Assembly: GCA_030706385.1 (NCBI GenBank)
Contig: JAUZOQ010000019.1
Location: forward strand, 1-44,509
Direction of reading: 5' to 3'
Length of the DNA stretch: 44,509 bases
Source: Bacteroidota bacterium
GTDB lineage: Bacteria; Bacteroidota; Ignavibacteria; Palsa-1295
Shown here: positions 8,898 through 17,370 of the stretch, one piece after another
Position numbering within the stretch: position 1 is the stretch's first letter
How the letters are laid out: every line of letters begins with the position of its first letter
Program-made: the position numbers and the translations under genes
Notes under the pieces: generated by a model
The model's database searches: none
Told to the model about the DNA's origin: nothing
Seen by the model: the letters and a program-made list of their open reading frames with translations, nothing else

Positions 8898-9364
8898 CGG
8901 AAAGATCCTTGCTCAAACTTTCGCAATTCGGTTTCGTAATTCTCGGTGCATGGTTTGCCGGAGGCCTTGCATTCTCGAGTTGCCAAAAAAACCAGGATCA
9001 GCAGACTATGCAGTCCCAGGATACAACAAGTAACTATCATACCGTGAGTACGATGGGTCCGGTCGACTACCCTACATACAAAACTCAGACCGAACATATC
9101 TTAGCGGAAAACCAAGACACGATCGCTTCATTCCGCGCTCGCTTAAAAAACGTCAATGCAAAGCTGAAAGCAGCGCTCGATAGCGCCGGGCTCGAACTCG
9201 AAAGAAAGAACGAAGAACTGCGAGCTACGCTCGAATCCTACAAAAACCAGGGCACAGAGAACTGGGATAAATTTAAATCAGAGTTCGATCAATCGATGGA
9301 TTCGATTCGAAACAACGTCGAAGAGCTGAAAGCCAGAATTCGCTCTTTGAAAGTGGAAGAGTAA
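8891..9364 (+). CDS. Putative lipoprotein with long coiled coil
   Basis: Function unknown; probably envelope-anchored. The ATG at 8891 is preceded by GGAGG at 8881-8885 with 5-nt spacing, a strong ribosome-binding site for this window. Residues 1-30 form a hydrophobic export signal ending in LAFSSC, with Cys31 as possible lipid attachment site (the Phe at -3 is suboptimal). A Gln/Thr/Ser-rich linker follows, then a nearly continuous charged amphipathic helix (about 80-157; RARLKNVNAKLKAAL, ELERKNEELRATLE, IRNNVEELKARIRSL), typical of coiled coils. The leader belongs to a repeat also present at 4809. The gene at 9405 follows closely and may be co-transcribed. Confidence 0.75.
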   Translation: MLTERSLLKLSQFGFVILGAWFAGGLAFSSCQKNQDQQTMQSQDTTSNYHTVSTMGPVDYPTYKTQTEHILAENQDTIASFRARLKNVNAKLKAALDSAGLELERKNEELRATLESYKNQGTENWDKFKSEFDQSMDSIRNNVEELKARIRSLKVEE

Positions 9365-9404
9365 CTTGCTACTATCAGAAAACTTCTTACAACACTATAC
9401 ACCT

Positions 9405-9656
9405 ATGCAAACAACAATGAAAACTCTCGCCTTCTTTGTGATTTCTTTCTTCACCGCGACCCCCTTACTGGTTGCGCAGGATAGCGGACAGACCGTTGTC
9501 ACGCATTCTAGTACAACAAAAACCACAACTTATACCATTCTTGGAATGGATCAGACAACGGGCATTGTCGTTATTGCAGTTGCAGTCTTGGTTGTGATCC
9601 TTCTCGTTGCTCTTGCAAGCCGCTCGACGAAATCGGAGACAACGATCGTGAAATAA
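9405..9656 (+). CDS. Small exported single-TM protein
   Basis: Unrecognised protein of 83 residues (or 79 from the ATG at 9417). The N-terminus is a good Sec signal peptide (MKTLAFFVISFFTATPLLVAQ). After a Thr/Ser-rich stretch a second hydrophobic helix (GIVVIAVAVLVVILLVALA) ends in a short basic/polar tail, so the mature protein would have one TM segment. It lies 40 bp after the coiled-coil lipoprotein gene and 4 bp from the convergent subtilase stop. The signal sequence plus TM arrangement resembles small envelope stress or scaffold proteins, but there is no specific match. Confidence 0.65.
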   Translation: MQTTMKTLAFFVISFFTATPLLVAQDSGQTVVTHSSTTKTTTYTILGMDQTTGIVVIAVAVLVVILLVALASRSTKSETTIVK

Positions 9657-9659
9657 GGA

Positions 9660-12600
9660 TTACGGCATGGAGACGATCGTGCCGCGGCAATAGGTGTTGC
9701 CTTGATGCACGGAAATGAAATACGTGCCTGGAGGTACGACTAGTCCGGTGATCTCAAGGCTCGATCCACGAATGCTCCGAGTCTCGATGACTCTTCCGAT
9801 CGCGTCGGAAATTGAAAGCTCGGCCTGAGCCGATGGGTCAGCACTGTTCCAGGCAACATGCAAACGCCCGGAAAAAGGGTTCGGAGATATTTCTAAAGGT
9901 AAATTCGAAGAATGTTCCGTCATCGGAACACCGGAGTGCAACTGCCATTCATGCTCAGTGGCATCGATGGTTTGCTTGAGTATCTGTTCATTCTCAGCCA
10001 AAGCTATGACAAAAGTCAAGCGAATCGAATCCTGAGACCTCAGCGGGAGATTCTTGAGTCCGTAGATCATCGATACATCTCCAATCCCTGCAACAGGGCG
10101 CGGAGTGGTCATTGTCCGCCATTTTTCCGAACGGTCCAAACCATCGTACTTGTTAACGCTTCCGTTAGAGCCATCATTATCCAATGCGTAGAAATTTATG
10201 CTCGACCCTGCGGGAATATCGGAGAGCAGCTTTATTCCAACGAACGGATAGGCGTCCTCCATTCTCCGTGTAATACCGATCGCCGAATCAAGTGCCGACA
10301 CATACGCCTTATTGATCGATCCGGAAGCTCCGATATCCCAATCCATGAACAATGCCATCGCAGTCGAATCTGTAAGATAGGATACGCTATCGACAACGCG
10401 TTTGCGAACTACATAATCAATCACGACGGCATTGGCTGCAAGATCGTTAGTGAAAGCATACGATTGTTCATCAACAGATACGCCAACCTGCAGACTTGGA
10501 TCGGCGTTCACATCGGCATATGTTGTCTGCAGCTCTTGAACAGCATTTGTATGATCCGGCGGAGTGACGTAATGTATCGCTTTCGTAAAACTGAAATCCT
10601 GCATGGTATAACCATCGCCGTACTCACCGGGTGCTGCCGAGACGATTCGGGCCGAGTCATCCACGCCTATCATCAATCCGGCTTGGGAAAGAATATCTCT
10701 GCCTTCCAGAACTATCGATGATGGTGGCTTCGTCCACACGAACCCCATCCCTTGCGTATTTCCGGGCGGATCGTTATATCCCAAGCCGCCTTTTGAGTTG
10801 AATGTAACCGTGAGGTTATTTTGATCCAGACTCAGATACGCCTGGTTAATACTTAGCGAGAAATAATCAAGATCAGGCCCATAACCTTGCGGAGAGCTGC
10901 TGAAGGTGATGCGAACGGAGACTGTGTAATCTGCAGGAGTATTCTTCGCCAAACTAATATGAAAGCTTCCTTGAAAATTTTGCACAAGTTCAAGCGTATT
11001 TGCTTTACCAAATCGAACGGTTTCCGTATTGGCAGAGATGGCCCCGAACGTATCGTCAATATATTCGATCTTTGCCTGGAGATCGGTGACCGGATTTAAA
11101 TAATTACGAACATGAAGGACAATATCTGCACCTTCCCCTGATTCGAGGATACCGTTGTGATTCTCATCGAGAATTTCTACACTCTCCAAACGTGCGGAGT
11201 ATGAAGGTGCGTCGCTGACGGCCTGTTTGAGATCGATCAACCCCGTACCTGTATATCCTGGATGAATATCCTGAGTGCTTGACCGAGGGGAGGTTGTCGT
11301 ACGTAAACGCTGGATGGCCTGATCGGCAGTAAAATTTGGAAACTTCTGTCTAACCATTGCAATTGCTCCCGAAGCGTTCGGAGAGGCCATACTTGTACCG
11401 GTCATTGTAGCATACATCGCATCCGGAACGGTACTCTCAATATTACTACCCGGTGCACTCACATCGACATGAGCATTAAAATTGGAGAAGCTTGTAACAT
11501 TTCCGCCTTCGTCAACTGCTGCGACGGAAAGAACATGGTCATAGGAAGCAGGATACAAATTATCGAACGTGCCGGAATTACCACTGGCTGCTACAACAAC
11601 GCAGTTCCTGGAATTAGCGTAATCGACAATATCCTGGCCTACCTGCGAACGGTTCGTGCCGCCCCAGGAGTTATTGACGACAAGGGCATGATGGTCCGCT
11701 GCGTAGATAATCCCTTCATATCCGAATGCTACATCATTACCTCCGTTATCACCGCATTTTAAGATCAATACTTTCGCTCCGAAGGCGACTCCACAGATCC
11801 CCGTCGAATTATTTCCTGATGCTGCCATGATGCCGGCCGTATGGGTACCATGTCTGGCAGGTGTATTGGGGTCATTGTCCGGAGAGGTGCCGAAATCTCC
11901 GGCAAAATCCCAGCCATGCCAGTCATCGACGAATCCGTCACCGTCGTCATCGATCCCGTTCGAACGCTTGTCAAAACCATCTGCATCGAAGCCCGTCTCA
12001 CCAGAATTCACGTAAACTGCCTGAGCAAGATCAGGATGAGTCCAATCCGAACCGATATCATCGTCGGCTACAAGCATCGTTGAATCGCACTGGACAGAAT
12101 TCCAGGCTTCGGGCGCATGAATCAGAGGCAGAGCATATTGCTCGGGAAAAAGAGGATCGTTCGGTGTAAAACATAATTTGTACCTGTATCGCGGCTCAGC
12201 TGCTTCGACAAAGAATGATTTCTTGATCAATGCCGCCACAGATTCTGGACTGAGATCCCCATCATAGAAGAATTCGAACCATCGTGAGATCTTTTCTTCA
12301 CTTATGCGCAGCTTTTCTATTTCTTCAGTCTCCTTCAAACTGATGGATTGAAAAGAAGAATGATGAAAGAGAATCGGATTCGTGCGTTCGCGCAGATCTT
12401 CGAGAACCACATTATGCTGAGGTATAAGTGGCTTGATGGAGGAGACTCGAACGATCAATGGAATGCCAAGTATGTTCACCAATGAAGAAGGGCTCTTCAA
12501 CGAGAATTTCTGGGGGTCAAACTTCGGATCATAATTCTCCGAACTGAAAAATGCAGTGCGAAACGCAGCCGATGCAGATGGTTTGATGCGTACGAGAATA

Positions 12601-12683
12601 CGCCCGGGCATTGCCTGTTGCTGGGCAAATACATTTGACCCAAGGAGTATCACTCCTAAGAGGATTACAATTCTTAATCTCAT
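9660..12683 (-). CDS. Secreted subtilisin-like (S8) serine protease with T9SS sorting domain
   Basis: Extracellular serine endopeptidase. A signal peptide (1-20) is followed by an ~170-residue propeptide-like region. The catalytic triad is Asp209 (VADDDIGSDW), His278 (ARHGTHTAG) and Ser431 (GTSMASP), with oxyanion Asn369 (AASGNSG). A calcium-loop insertion rich in Asp (NGIDDDGDGFVDD, 242-254) lies between Asp and His. Downstream (about 490-900) are beta-rich domains with no clear family. The last ~80 residues (PLEISPNPFSGRLHV, PPGTYFISV) are a T9SS type A sorting domain. At 1007 residues it is large because of the accessory domains. The methyltransferase gene ends 25 bp upstream on the same strand, so co-transcription is possible. 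Confidence 0.95.
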   Translation of the reverse strand: MRLRIVILLGVILLGSNVFAQQQAMPGRILVRIKPSASAAFRTAFFSSENYDPKFDPQKFSLKSPSSLVNILGIPLIVRVSSIKPLIPQHNVVLEDLRERTNPILFHHSSFQSISLKETEEIEKLRISEEKISRWFEFFYDGDLSPESVAALIKKSFFVEAAEPRYRYKLCFTPNDPLFPEQYALPLIHAPEAWNSVQCDSTMLVADDDIGSDWTHPDLAQAVYVNSGETGFDADGFDKRSNGIDDDGDGFVDDWHGWDFAGDFGTSPDNDPNTPARHGTHTAGIMAASGNNSTGICGVAFGAKVLILKCGDNGGNDVAFGYEGIIYAADHHALVVNNSWGGTNRSQVGQDIVDYANSRNCVVVAASGNSGTFDNLYPASYDHVLSVAAVDEGGNVTSFSNFNAHVDVSAPGSNIESTVPDAMYATMTGTSMASPNASGAIAMVRQKFPNFTADQAIQRLRTTTSPRSSTQDIHPGYTGTGLIDLKQAVSDAPSYSARLESVEILDENHNGILESGEGADIVLHVRNYLNPVTDLQAKIEYIDDTFGAISANTETVRFGKANTLELVQNFQGSFHISLAKNTPADYTVSVRITFSSSPQGYGPDLDYFSLSINQAYLSLDQNNLTVTFNSKGGLGYNDPPGNTQGMGFVWTKPPSSIVLEGRDILSQAGLMIGVDDSARIVSAAPGEYGDGYTMQDFSFTKAIHYVTPPDHTNAVQELQTTYADVNADPSLQVGVSVDEQSYAFTNDLAANAVVIDYVVRKRVVDSVSYLTDSTAMALFMDWDIGASGSINKAYVSALDSAIGITRRMEDAYPFVGIKLLSDIPAGSSINFYALDNDGSNGSVNKYDGLDRSEKWRTMTTPRPVAGIGDVSMIYGLKNLPLRSQDSIRLTFVIALAENEQILKQTIDATEHEWQLHSGVPMTEHSSNLPLEISPNPFSGRLHVAWNSADPSAQAELSISDAIGRVIETRSIRGSSLEITGLVVPPGTYFISVHQGNTYCRGTIVSMP

Positions 12684-12708
12684 GATAATGACAGCTCTTC
12701 GTCGAATC

Positions 12709-13614
12709 CTATTTTACTGCGTAGATTCTCATTCCACTGGAGATGAAATGATTAATGCTCCGCATCATTATAAACACGCTTCGCTTGAATATGTTACGCG
12801 GTTTCGAGACGTTGGGAGTAAGAATCTTCCAATCCTTCAGCATGTCCATAAGCTTATCGCCCTGATTTGTCACATCGACCTTTCGGAAGCCGACCTTCTG
12901 TAAGTACTTGCGCATAGTAGAGTTACTGAAGATATTCAGATGGCCTTCCGGCATAAAATAGAACCAATCGGAGCCGCGGAGCTTGCGCTCCGGGCAGTCA
13001 TAATTACCCGTAGCCATGAACAGCACACCGCCAGGTCTAAGCCAGGAATGGATCGTTTTGAGCGAATCCAGCGGATGAGGCAGATGCTCGATGACTTCCC
13101 GCATTACTATGGCATCGAATGATTCCGGAGGATAGTTAGCGTCCTCGATAGATTTTGTTTCGACCGGAATCCCCATTTGCCGGACGAAGTTGGCTGCATA
13201 CTCCGACAGTTCTAAGCCTTGACACTCAAATCCGTGCTTTCGCGCCTTATCAAGAAAGACACCGGTACCGCATCCAATTTCCAGTAGTCGGGCATTTGTC
13301 CTGCGCTCTTGCGGAAGGAGACTAAGGATGGTATCGCAATCCCAATCCTCAAGAGTGTACCCATCGGTGCCCTTGGTATGATCTTTGACGTCCTTAACGT
13401 AATCGATGCTTCTATCAAAGCCGTGCCCTTGAAAGTAATCCGCATCATAGAGTGCGGCGATCTTCTCCTGTTTTAATCGCGGATTCGTATACACGAGCCC
13501 GCATTTATTGCATTGGACCATCCAGAAACCTCGCTTCTCATACCTTTTTGTATAATCGTCTGCTCCGCAGAAATCGCAGACAACGGATTCAAAGTCTTCT
13601 TTTTGAAATTGCAT
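12709..13614 (-). CDS. Class I SAM-dependent methyltransferase with N-terminal zinc-ribbon-like motif
   Basis: Methyltransferase of the Methyltransf_11/23 type, substrate unknown. Residues 13-38 have two CxxC pairs (Cys13/16 and Cys35/38) like a small zinc ribbon, seen in several sugar/lipid and C-methyltransferase relatives. The SAM motif I LLEIGCGTG is at 110-118, with an acidic loop after beta 2 (GLELSEYA) and MREVIEHLPHPLDSL as the motif IV/V region. The C-terminus is basic and hydrophobic. The length of 301 is normal. It lies between rsmI (34 bp upstream) and the subtilase (25 bp downstream), all on the minus strand, suggesting one transcript. The fold call is firm and the substrate is open. 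Confidence 0.9.
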   Translation of the reverse strand: MQFQKEDFESVVCDFCGADDYTKRYEKRGFWMVQCNKCGLVYTNPRLKQEKIAALYDADYFQGHGFDRSIDYVKDVKDHTKGTDGYTLEDWDCDTILSLLPQERRTNARLLEIGCGTGVFLDKARKHGFECQGLELSEYAANFVRQMGIPVETKSIEDANYPPESFDAIVMREVIEHLPHPLDSLKTIHSWLRPGGVLFMATGNYDCPERKLRGSDWFYFMPEGHLNIFSNSTMRKYLQKVGFRKVDVTNQGDKLMDMLKDWKILTPNVSKPRNIFKRSVFIMMRSINHFISSGMRIYAVK

Positions 13615-13648
13615 ATCTGGTACGGTTGTTTGGAAATTTATTTACTGT

Positions 13649-14380
13649 TCATGCGGAATCCTTCTGATCCGTGGCTTCGTATATTCTGTCCTTCTTCGAA
13701 TTCCGCGTCCGGCCTTCGACGACTAAGACACATTCGCCCTTAACATCGGCAGGAAATTGTTTCTCGATCGCCGTAAGAATTTCCTTCAGTGTTCCTCGGT
13801 AGAAGGTCTCATGAATCTTGGTGATCTCTCTTGCCAGTGCGGCTTGTCGATCCTCGCCCGCATAGGTGATGAGCTCAGAGATCAGTTTTTTTATGCGGAA
13901 CGGAGATTCATATATAACTGTCGTGCGTTCTTCACTTGCAACTTCGGCGATGCGGCGCTTCCGACCCTTCTTCAAGGGCAAGAAGCCTTCGAAGACAAAT
14001 CGGTTCGTATCGATTCCGCTTGCACTCAGGGCCGCAATAACAGCTGAAGCGCCGGGAATTGGAATGACGTCGATTCCGACCATGATGGCCTCACGAACGA
14101 TCGCCCAGGCAGGATCGGAAATTCCCGGAGTTCCGGCATCGGTAACAAGAGCAACGCTTGCGCCCGTGCGAAGATCTTCGACAAGTTCTGCTGCACGCGC
14201 CTGCTCGTTATGAGAATGGTAGCTTACCAAGCGCCGGGGTTTGATCCCGTGACGTTCGAAAAGGATGCGGGCATGACGCGTATCTTCGCATGCGATAATA
14301 TCCGCTTCCCCAAGGATACGGATCGCCCGGAGCGAAATATCCTCGAGATTTCCGATGGGCGTCGCAACAAGATAGAGCAT
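13649..14380 (-). CDS. rsmI: 16S rRNA (cytidine1402-2'-O)-methyltransferase
   Basis: Adds the 2'-O-methyl group to C1402 in the ribosomal decoding centre, using SAM. The ATG at 14380 gives the typical start MLYLVATPIGNLEDIS; a TTG-type extension to 14425 is unlikely. Family motifs are all there: CEDTRHARILFERHGI, SYHSHNE, ALVTDAGTPGISDP, PIPGASAVIAALSASG and FEGFLPLKKGRKR. It has 243 residues, slightly shorter than E. coli RsmI, and ends in a basic/acidic tail. It starts 37 bp from the divergent lipoprotein gene and leads a minus-strand run with a methyltransferase and the subtilase. Confidence 0.96.
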   Translation of the reverse strand: MLYLVATPIGNLEDISLRAIRILGEADIIACEDTRHARILFERHGIKPRRLVSYHSHNEQARAAELVEDLRTGASVALVTDAGTPGISDPAWAIVREAIMVGIDVIPIPGASAVIAALSASGIDTNRFVFEGFLPLKKGRKRRIAEVASEERTTVIYESPFRIKKLISELITYAGEDRQAALAREITKIHETFYRGTLKEILTAIEKQFPADVKGECVLVVEGRTRNSKKDRIYEATDQKDSA

Positions 14381-14417
14381 GTATCGATACAACGAATTTA
14401 GAATAGCAAACAACATA

Positions 14418-14957
14418 GTGAGCATTCATAAAGGATTCATGATTCTTTTGGCTGGCCTTCTCATCGCCGGATGTGCCACGCACCGCTCGGCAAATCTTAG
14501 CTGGGAAGGGGAGAGAGTGCGTGTTCAATTTTCTCCTCCCGATGCGGGTTCACCTGTTCTGAAGTGCCTTTCCTGCAACCGCGATTTCGCTCCGCTTCCA
14601 TTGCAGGTCAATGATCAGGGGTTAGCGTACATCAAGATCGATGAGATCCGAACTGCTTTTACATCGCACTTCCGGATCATTGGAAGTGGGATCGATACAG
14701 CACTTACACTCCAACCGCTTCCTCCGAAAGAAGTAACCGAAAGATATAAGTTGAAAGATTCTCTCATCGGAAGAGCTATGGCACTGCGGTATGCCGTCGT
14801 TTATAAAGACACTACAATGACGGAACAGGTGGGATCATTGGAGAGGCAAGATGAGATGAATCTTTTCGGTGAAGATGAGTTGTTCTATTACATCCATCAT
14901 CCACTTTATACGATGCCGGTAGTGATCTTACGCTCACAGGCCGTGCGAATTCAGTAG
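14418..14957 (+). CDS. Putative lipoprotein, unknown function
   Basis: Not recognised. The GTG at 14418 gives a charged n-region (SIHKGF) before the hydrophobic core and lipobox LIAGC (Cys19). The ATG at 14439 is an alternative, and an ATG at 14379 would overlap the divergent rsmI start codon. The mature part is about 160 residues with a CLSCNRDF pair of cysteines near residue 49 and predicted beta-rich composition. It ends in YYIHHPLYTMPVVILRSQ. The next gene (Tat-signal aminotransferase) starts 12 bp later, so the two are very likely co-transcribed. Expected location: periplasmic face of the inner or outer membrane. Confidence 0.75.
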   Translation: MSIHKGFMILLAGLLIAGCATHRSANLSWEGERVRVQFSPPDAGSPVLKCLSCNRDFAPLPLQVNDQGLAYIKIDEIRTAFTSHFRIIGSGIDTALTLQPLPPKEVTERYKLKDSLIGRAMALRYAVVYKDTTMTEQVGSLERQDEMNLFGEDELFYYIHHPLYTMPVVILRSQAVRIQ

Positions 14958-14969
14958 CTTATTACGAAT

Positions 14970-16250
14970 ATGAATCGTAGATCTTTTCTCAAACTTTCCG
15001 CTCTTGCCCCGGCAGCTGCCACCGTAACGCTTGGCTCGGCATCGCGAGATGCATTTGCCGATGAGATACTAACCTTTGCGGGAGGGGAAGAAGCTTACTG
15101 GGATTCCATCCGAAAGCAATTTCCGATCACAAAAAATCTGCTCTTTTTTAATAATGGAACGATGGGGCCAAGTCCGCTTGCCGTCACCGAAGCAGTAACC
15201 AAGCAGATCGTTCATGTCGATAGTACTGCCGATTATGGATACGACCATGAGAAATTGAATCAGTCAATCGGCAGGGTTCTTGGAGGAGTCCCGGGAGATG
15301 ATATTGCAACGACGCACAATGTCAGCGAAGGGATATCGATCATTGCAAGCGGATTGCGAATGCAGCCCGGCGATGAAGTCCTGCTAACAAATCAGGAGCA
15401 TGGCGGCGGAGCGGTACCCTGGCTTGCTCGCGCAAAGCGTCACGGCATTGTGGTAAAGTTTGTTGAGCTCGATCCGAACGATGATGTTACTTTCGAGAGA
15501 TTTGAAAAAGCGATGACCGGTCGTACAAAGATCATCTCTGTTCCTCATCTTACCTGTACAATGGGTTACCTGCTGCCGGTGAAGCGTCTTGCTGAACTTG
15601 CCCACTCGAAGGGAGCCTACCTATTCGTCGATGGCGCCCATCCTCCAGGAATGCTGCAGGTGAATGTCAAGGATCTTGGTTGTGATGCTTATGCAAGCTG
15701 CGGACATAAGTGGCTGCTCGGACCGAAAGGTACGGGCTTTCTCTATATCACCAAAGAATTTCGAGAGCAAGTAATGCCAAGTTGGTCCGGTGCCGAAGCC
15801 GATAAGCATTGGGATTACTTGGCATCCGATGGTAATCTGGAATTTCTTCCGACTGCAAGCCGGTACCGCTTCGCCACTCAAAGCTCATCGCTCTATGTTG
15901 GATTGCAGGCCGCCATTGAATGGCAGGAAAAGATCGGATTTGCAAAGATCGAATCACGAATTCTAGAGCTGACGAAACAACTTCGTGAAGGATTGGCACC
16001 TCTCGCCGCCGGAAAATTTGATATGCTGACACCTTCTCATATGATGTCGGGGGTAACGACAATCAAGCTGAAGAATAGTAAGCGGTATATCGACTTTGCT
16101 CACGAGCTGGAGAATAAATATAAGCTCCGCACTCGCATCGTTCCGGAGAATGATCTTGAAGCAAACCGATTCAGTGTCCATGTCTATACTTCAGAAAAGG
16201 ATGTAGAAAAGTTTATTCACGGAGTGGGCGATTGCCTGAGCTCGGTGTAA
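14970..16250 (+). CDS. Tat-exported class V PLP-dependent aminotransferase-fold enzyme
   Basis: A PLP enzyme of the isopenicillin-N-epimerase/cysteine-desulfurase-like group, substrate unknown. A twin-arginine signal (NRRSFLKL, residues 2-9, then ALAPAAATVTLGSAS) marks it for export of the folded, cofactor-loaded enzyme. The Schiff-base lysine is Lys247 in CGHKWLLGPKGTGF. Asp221 (FVDGAHPPG) should bind the PLP pyridine nitrogen, and NQEHGGG (141-147) forms part of the cofactor site. The length of 426 is normal. It sits between two lipoprotein genes in a plus-strand operon. A PLP enzyme outside the cytoplasm is unusual but known in this subgroup. Confidence 0.92.
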   Translation: MNRRSFLKLSALAPAAATVTLGSASRDAFADEILTFAGGEEAYWDSIRKQFPITKNLLFFNNGTMGPSPLAVTEAVTKQIVHVDSTADYGYDHEKLNQSIGRVLGGVPGDDIATTHNVSEGISIIASGLRMQPGDEVLLTNQEHGGGAVPWLARAKRHGIVVKFVELDPNDDVTFERFEKAMTGRTKIISVPHLTCTMGYLLPVKRLAELAHSKGAYLFVDGAHPPGMLQVNVKDLGCDAYASCGHKWLLGPKGTGFLYITKEFREQVMPSWSGAEADKHWDYLASDGNLEFLPTASRYRFATQSSSLYVGLQAAIEWQEKIGFAKIESRILELTKQLREGLAPLAAGKFDMLTPSHMMSGVTTIKLKNSKRYIDFAHELENKYKLRTRIVPENDLEANRFSVHVYTSEKDVEKFIHGVGDCLSSV

Positions 16251-16266
16251 GTTATTGAATCAACCT

Positions 16267-16557
16267 ATGAAAAAACTTGCCTTTCTTTTTGGCGCCGCTC
16301 TTATCGTCGGTTGTGGCGGTGTTCCTCCCCAGATAGTACGATTTGATACGCGGCCCGAAGCGCCGTTTCGGGGCGACTCAGTTCTTCTGGAATGGGTTGT
16401 TCGCGGAGCTGATCACGTCACCCTCGATGGCAGTCCGGTACCGGACTCCGGATCGATGAAAGTACTGCTCGACCGCTCGAAAGATTTTACGTTGAAGGCA
16501 ACTGCTCCGAGAGCTGAATCAACGAAGAAACTTGAAATTGTTGCAAGCCCGAAGTAA
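16267..16557 (+). CDS. Small Ig-like lipoprotein
   Basis: Probable outer-membrane or periplasmic lipoprotein of 96 residues. The ATG at 16267 starts MKKLAFLFGAALIVGC with lipobox Cys16; a TTG at 16255 is possible. The rest is one Ig-like beta domain of the kind reading 'F.. P..  GDSVLLEW.VRGAD.VTLDG' (about 25-60), common in bacterial surface proteins. It follows the aminotransferase stop by 16 bp, so it is likely in the same operon. No catalytic residues are seen; a binding or scaffold role is an inference. Confidence 0.75.
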   Translation: MKKLAFLFGAALIVGCGGVPPQIVRFDTRPEAPFRGDSVLLEWVVRGADHVTLDGSPVPDSGSMKVLLDRSKDFTLKATAPRAESTKKLEIVASPK

Positions 16558-16653
16558 GAGATTGCGATTGAAGAGCAATGAACATTATCAAGCGAGATCG
16601 ATTACCTCTCAGTAAGGCAGGTCTTCGTCTCAATTAACTATCTACAAAAGTAT

Positions 16654-17370
16654 ATGCCCCGGCTCCCCGATCCGAATAAATATAACGATCCGATCAAATT
16701 TTTCCGAGATTGCCATGCTCTTGTTGTAACGCAGGTCAATCTGCTTGAGCAGTTAGCAAAGGATGCAGAGTCGAAAGGGGTCATTCGAAGCCTGAAGGAT
16801 GATTCGAGATGGGCCGAGTTATTGGATTTTTTTGTCAACACTGCACCGCTTCACGAAATAGATGAAGAGCTTGCGCTCTTTCCGATCGTTTTTGCAAAAA
16901 CTCCCCATTTTGGATTCCAATCTCCGGACTCGGCAAAGCGATTCATCGAAGACCAGCATGAGATAATGCAGTTCAAATCCATCGCTCTTTTGCGCTTCTG
17001 GAAAGATTCGTTAAAGAAGGATGAACTCAGTTCGGAAGATTCAACAACGTTTATCCATACTGCAAAAGAGCTCGTCGATCTTTACCGTGAGCACATTCGC
17101 AAAGAGAACGAGATCATCTATACCGTTGCAAATGACGAATTGCTTAGCCCTCAGGAGCGCCTCGAGATCCTGGAGGTAGTCAGGGAGAACCGCAGTAAAG
17201 AAGTAACAACGCCGTATCTCGGCTTCGATGAACCGACGTTCACCTTAAAAGGCTACGCTCCGGTAATCGTTGCCGGTGAAACCGAAGACGCGATTTCCGG
17301 GACTTCCATTGAGTTGCAGGATGACGAGGTACAAGAAGAAGAAGAGGAGGAGGAAGAACAGAGCAACTAG
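16654..17370 (+). CDS. Hemerythrin-domain (HHE) di-iron protein with acidic tail
   Basis: Likely non-heme di-iron protein for O2 or NO sensing, binding or repair. The ligand pattern fits hemerythrin: His21, His67-x3-Glu71 (LHEIDEE), His102 with Glu103 (DQHEIM) and His147-x3-Glu151 (YREHIRKENEIIY), spread over a four-helix bundle (about 10-165). The last ~50 residues leave the domain and end in a run of glutamates (EVQ then nine Glu). The gene is 96 bp after the Ig-like lipoprotein. Its TAG shares CTAG with the convergent SulP stop. No signal peptide, so cytoplasmic. A direct partner is not evident. Confidence 0.88.
   Translation: MPRLPDPNKYNDPIKFFRDCHALVVTQVNLLEQLAKDAESKGVIRSLKDDSRWAELLDFFVNTAPLHEIDEELALFPIVFAKTPHFGFQSPDSAKRFIEDQHEIMQFKSIALLRFWKDSLKKDELSSEDSTTFIHTAKELVDLYREHIRKENEIIYTVANDELLSPQERLEILEVVRENRSKEVTTPYLGFDEPTFTLKGYAPVIVAGETEDAISGTSIELQDDEVQEEEEEEEEQSN

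Noticed and set aside
11905..12010. Asp-rich loops of the subtilase as dockerin or EF-hand repeats
   Set aside because: The single Asp-rich loop fits the calcium insertion known in S8 proteases; there is no paired dockerin repeat.
16578..16637. 19-residue frame (ATG 16578) before the hemerythrin gene
   Set aside because: Basic composition, no ribosome-binding site and no hydrophobic signal; too short to support.
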